A DNA stretch of 6,078 nt from Acinetobacter piscicola. GTDB lineage: Bacteria; Pseudomonadota; Gammaproteobacteria; Pseudomonadales; Moraxellaceae. The position numbers were made by a program, and so were the translations under genes. Where the stretch lies: positions 1 through 6,078 of the forward strand of contig NZ_CP048669.1 of NCBI RefSeq assembly GCF_015218165.1, given 5' to 3'. Below the pieces are notes generated by a model. The model had not been told where the DNA came from, searched no databases, and saw only the letters and a program-made list of their open reading frames with translations. Below, one piece after another: positions 4,681 through 6,078 of this stretch (position 1 is its first letter; every line of letters starts with the position of its first letter).

Positions 4681-5367
4681 ATGTCAAAACTTCCTAGATT
4701 TCATAACAAGCACATCGAAAAACGTAAGTATTCAAATAGCCTCCTAGCCAAATCTATTTCTTCTAAAGTACGTTTCTCTAATAAAACATTTTTTAATGTT
4801 AATTTGAGAGGATCCCGCCTACGATCATGTTCATTCAAAAATATAAAAATTGTTTTATCTGATTTTTCAGGAGTAATCTTAAATAAGAATAGGTTTACGA
4901 ATGTTCACTTCAAAAAGTGCGTATTTTATGCTGCTATTTTTAGAGATTGTCGCTTTAAAAATTGCACATTTGAAAAATGCATTTTTATTAATACAAATAC
5001 AGAAAGCCTAAATCACTCGATATTAGACTGTTCTAAAAAATATAATTTTTACGAAATGAAAATTCCTGATGACTTAAAAGATCAACTAACAGAATATAGA
5101 AATATTCCAATACTGCAAAAAAACCGTTTACTTCATCTAAAAGGGGGAAGAATCAATACCGCAACCTTATTCATTCTCCTATCCAAAATATCCAAATACA
5201 AGCTGCTAAATGGTCTTAAAAAAATTTATATTGAGGAACAAAGTAAAGTAAAAATACTTAGCACTTTCAAACTCCTTGAAGAAATAAAGAACCTAGTTGA
5301 CACTAACACCGCATTCAAACAGAATAATGGTGCTCTGCCCCATCCAATCGAAAGGTTGGATAGTTAA
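4681..5367 (+). CDS. Pentapeptide-repeat protein
   Basis: The protein has 228 residues. Residues 32-102 show a strict five-residue period with F, L or I at positions 32, 37, 42, 47, 52, 57, 62, 67, 72, 77, 82, 87, 92, 97 and 102: 15 uninterrupted pentapeptide repeats, nearly four turns of a right-handed square beta-helix. Cys recurs two residues before the central residue late in the array (80, 90, 95, 100). The N-terminal 30 residues are basic. The C-terminal ~115 residues look helical and lysine-rich, with no recognised domain. Some pentapeptide proteins mimic DNA and protect gyrase (Qnr, MfpA), but this one is basic overall and lacks the Qnr layout, so no such role is assigned. The ATG follows a weak GGA site six bases upstream and lies just past the RNA terminator. 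No terminator separates it from aadB, so it may be co-transcribed with the cassette gene. Confidence 0.8.
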   Translation: MSKLPRFHNKHIEKRKYSNSLLAKSISSKVRFSNKTFFNVNLRGSRLRSCSFKNIKIVLSDFSGVILNKNRFTNVHFKKCVFYAAIFRDCRFKNCTFEKCIFINTNTESLNHSILDCSKKYNFYEMKIPDDLKDQLTEYRNIPILQKNRLLHLKGGRINTATLFILLSKISKYKLLNGLKKIYIEEQSKVKILSTFKLLEEIKNLVDTNTAFKQNNGALPHPIERLDS

Positions 5368-5396
5368 GACAATCACTGGGAGCTCACTATTGGATG
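5341..5396. repeat. Inverted repeat at the end of the pentapeptide gene
   Basis: CATCCAAT (5341-5348) is perfectly inverted at 5389-5396 (ATTGGATG). A third partial copy, TTGGAT (5356-5361), can compete for the left arm to form a tighter hairpin. There is no T run, so termination is unlikely. The region between the two genes (5368-5445) also holds a repeated CTGGGAG...ACTAT motif. Confidence 0.4.
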
Positions 5397-5432
5397 TAAC
5401 AATTCAATTAATAGTCTAATTACTGACATTCT

Positions 5433-5448
5433 GGGAGGGCTTACTATG
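5433..5448 (+). promoter_or_regulatory. Plasmid-borne ribosome-binding site and ATG used by aadB
   Basis: GGGAGGG (5433-5439) is a strong Shine-Dalgarno sequence six bases before ATG (5446-5448). The G of this ATG is the base immediately left of the cassette crossover. The ATG is in frame with aadB, giving MLGR before the usual MDTTQ. It is also the former start of the 38-codon ORF. Confidence 0.65.
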
Positions 5449-6039
5449 TTAGGCCGCATGGACACAACGCAGGTCGCATTGATACACCAAATTCTAGCTG
5501 CGGCAGATGAGCGAAATCTGCCGCTCTGGATCGGTGGGGGCTGGGCGATCGATGCACGGCTAGGGCGTGTAACACGCAAGCACGATGATATTGATCTGAC
5601 TTTTCCCGGCGAGAGGCGCGGCGAGCTCGAGGCAATAGTTGAAATGCTCGGCGGGCGCGTCACGGAGGAGTTGGACTATGGATTCTTAGCGGAGATCGGG
5701 GATGAGTTACTTGACTGCGAACCTGCTTGGTGGGCAGACGAAGCGTATGAAATCGCGGAGGCTCCGCAGGGCTCGTGCCCAGAGGCGGCTGAGGGTGTCA
5801 TCGCCGGGCGGCCAGTCCGTTGTAACAGCTGGGAGGCGATCATCTGGGATTACTTTTACTATGCCGATGAAGTACCACCAGTGGACTGGCCTACAAAGCA
5901 CATAGAGTCCTACAGGTTCGCATGCACCTCACTCGGGGCGGAAAAGGTTGAGGTCTTGCGTGCCGCTTTCAGGTCGCGATATGCGGCCTAACAATTCGTC
6001 CAAGCCGACGCCGCTTTGCGGCGCGGCTTAACTCAGGTG
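5449..6039 (+). mobile_element. aadB gene cassette (591 bp) at a secondary site
   Basis: The left boundary is G|TTAGGC at 5448/5449 and the right is G|TTAGGA at 6039/6040. The cassette is exactly 591 bp, the usual aadB cassette length as I recall it. There is no integrase gene, attI site or 3' conserved segment, so this is a cassette placed by an integrase supplied in trans at a non-integron site (target ACTATG|TTAGGAAAC). The GC-rich cassette contrasts sharply with the AT-rich plasmid around it. Confidence 0.92.
5458..5991 (+). CDS. aadB: ANT(2'')-Ia aminoglycoside nucleotidyltransferase
   Basis: This cytoplasmic enzyme transfers AMP from ATP to the 2''-hydroxyl of gentamicin, tobramycin, kanamycin and related drugs. 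From the usual cassette ATG it has 177 residues, the family length. The nucleotidyltransferase motif GGGWAID (26-32) is followed by HDDIDL with metal-binding D44 and D46, and the catalytic base D86 is present in DELLDCEP. Compared with the canonical protein as I remember it, there appear to be changes at residues 7 (A), 11 (Q), 69 (T) and 154 (F), none of them in the motifs listed; this needs alignment. Translation here more likely starts four codons upstream, at ATG 5446, because of the strong GGGAGGG site, giving 181 residues; the internal ATG has only a weak AGG. With no integron Pc promoter, expression must come from plasmid sequence upstream. A weak TTGGAT/TCTAAT pair (5390-5395/5415-5420, 19-bp spacing) or read-through from the pentapeptide gene could serve. 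Confidence 0.97.
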   Translation: MDTTQVALIHQILAAADERNLPLWIGGGWAIDARLGRVTRKHDDIDLTFPGERRGELEAIVEMLGGRVTEELDYGFLAEIGDELLDCEPAWWADEAYEIAEAPQGSCPEAAEGVIAGRPVRCNSWEAIIWDYFYYADEVPPVDWPTKHIESYRFACTSLGAEKVEVLRAAFRSRYAA

Positions 6040-6045
6040 TTAGGA
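5986..6045 (+). other. attC: attC recombination site of the aadB cassette
   Basis: The site runs from the inverse core GCCTAAC (5986-5992, containing the aadB stop) to the core GTTAGGA (6039-6045), 60 bp. Its centre folds as AAGCCG-A-CGCCGC / GCGGCGCGGCTT with a TTT tip and one extrahelical A, the feature that sets strand choice by IntI. The last core base is A rather than the usual pyrimidine because it belongs to the plasmid target. Confidence 0.88.
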
Positions 6046-6078
6046 AACACTGCTACCGTTATCGGATTTACTGCTTTA
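6040..6078 (+). pseudogene. Codons 2-14 of the 38-codon ORF split by the cassette
   Basis: TTA GGA AAC ACT GCT ACC ... TTA encodes LGNTATVIGFTAL and is in frame both with the ATG at 5446-5448 (if the cassette is removed) and with positions 1-75 across the circle junction. The ORF therefore lost its start codon by insertion exactly between codons 1 and 2. Removal of the cassette at the G|TT crossover would restore it precisely. Confidence 0.5.

Noticed and set aside
5449..6078. A class 1 integron remnant around aadB
   Set aside because: No intI1, attI1, Pc promoter, qacEdelta1 or sul1 sequence. Both cassette boundaries abut plasmid DNA.
1..6078. CRISPR arrays, tRNA/rRNA genes or insertion sequences
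   Set aside because: No regular spaced repeats, no cloverleaf or rRNA-like sequence, and no transposase-like frame was found.

Overview
The window reads as one complete small circular plasmid, cut at an arbitrary point. Its backbone is AT-rich and it carries a single GC-rich resistance gene cassette. From memory, the size (6078 bp), the lone aadB cassette and the ColE1-style mob genes match the pRAY/pRAY* plasmid family of Acinetobacter. I could not run a search, so that identity is recall plus inference. Circularity has support in the sequence: a short reading frame at the right-hand end continues in frame into the left-hand end.

Layout, left to right. Positions 1-75 hold the tail of a small ORF broken by the cassette. 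Positions 72-740 (minus) encode an Abi_2-like protein with a HEPN RNase motif. A bidirectional terminator sits at 817-858. Positions 873-1358 (minus) encode an uncharacterised protein that may belong to the PUA/EVE-like group. Positions 1467-3678 (minus) are a mobilization operon in the order mobC-mobA, with mobB and mobD nested inside mobA in another frame. This is the ColE1 (MOB-HEN) plan. Upstream of mobC are a symmetric hairpin (3706-3748), a ColE1-like oriT with a recognisable nic core (3761-3840) and a likely mob promoter. Positions 3880-4640 contain no convincing gene but many inverted repeats. They end in a promoter, a stem-loop RNA of about 150 nt and a strong terminator, all reading rightwards. 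Positions 4681-5367 (plus) encode a pentapeptide-repeat protein. Positions 5449-6039 are a 591-bp aadB gene cassette with its attC site and no integrase.

How it works together. MobA/B/C/D and oriT make the plasmid mobilizable by a helper conjugation system. aadB gives resistance to gentamicin, tobramycin and kanamycin. The HEPN protein and its neighbour may be a small defence or stress cargo. I find no replication initiator, partition or recognisable toxin-antitoxin gene. With no Rep, the structured non-coding block next to oriT is the best candidate for the replicon, and the short RNA at about 4486-4633 is a candidate antisense copy-number regulator. This is the most interesting unexplained part of the plasmid.

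The cassette sits exactly after the ATG of a 38-codon ORF that has a strong ribosome-binding site. The insertion therefore destroyed that ORF and gave aadB a plasmid-borne start codon and Shine-Dalgarno sequence.
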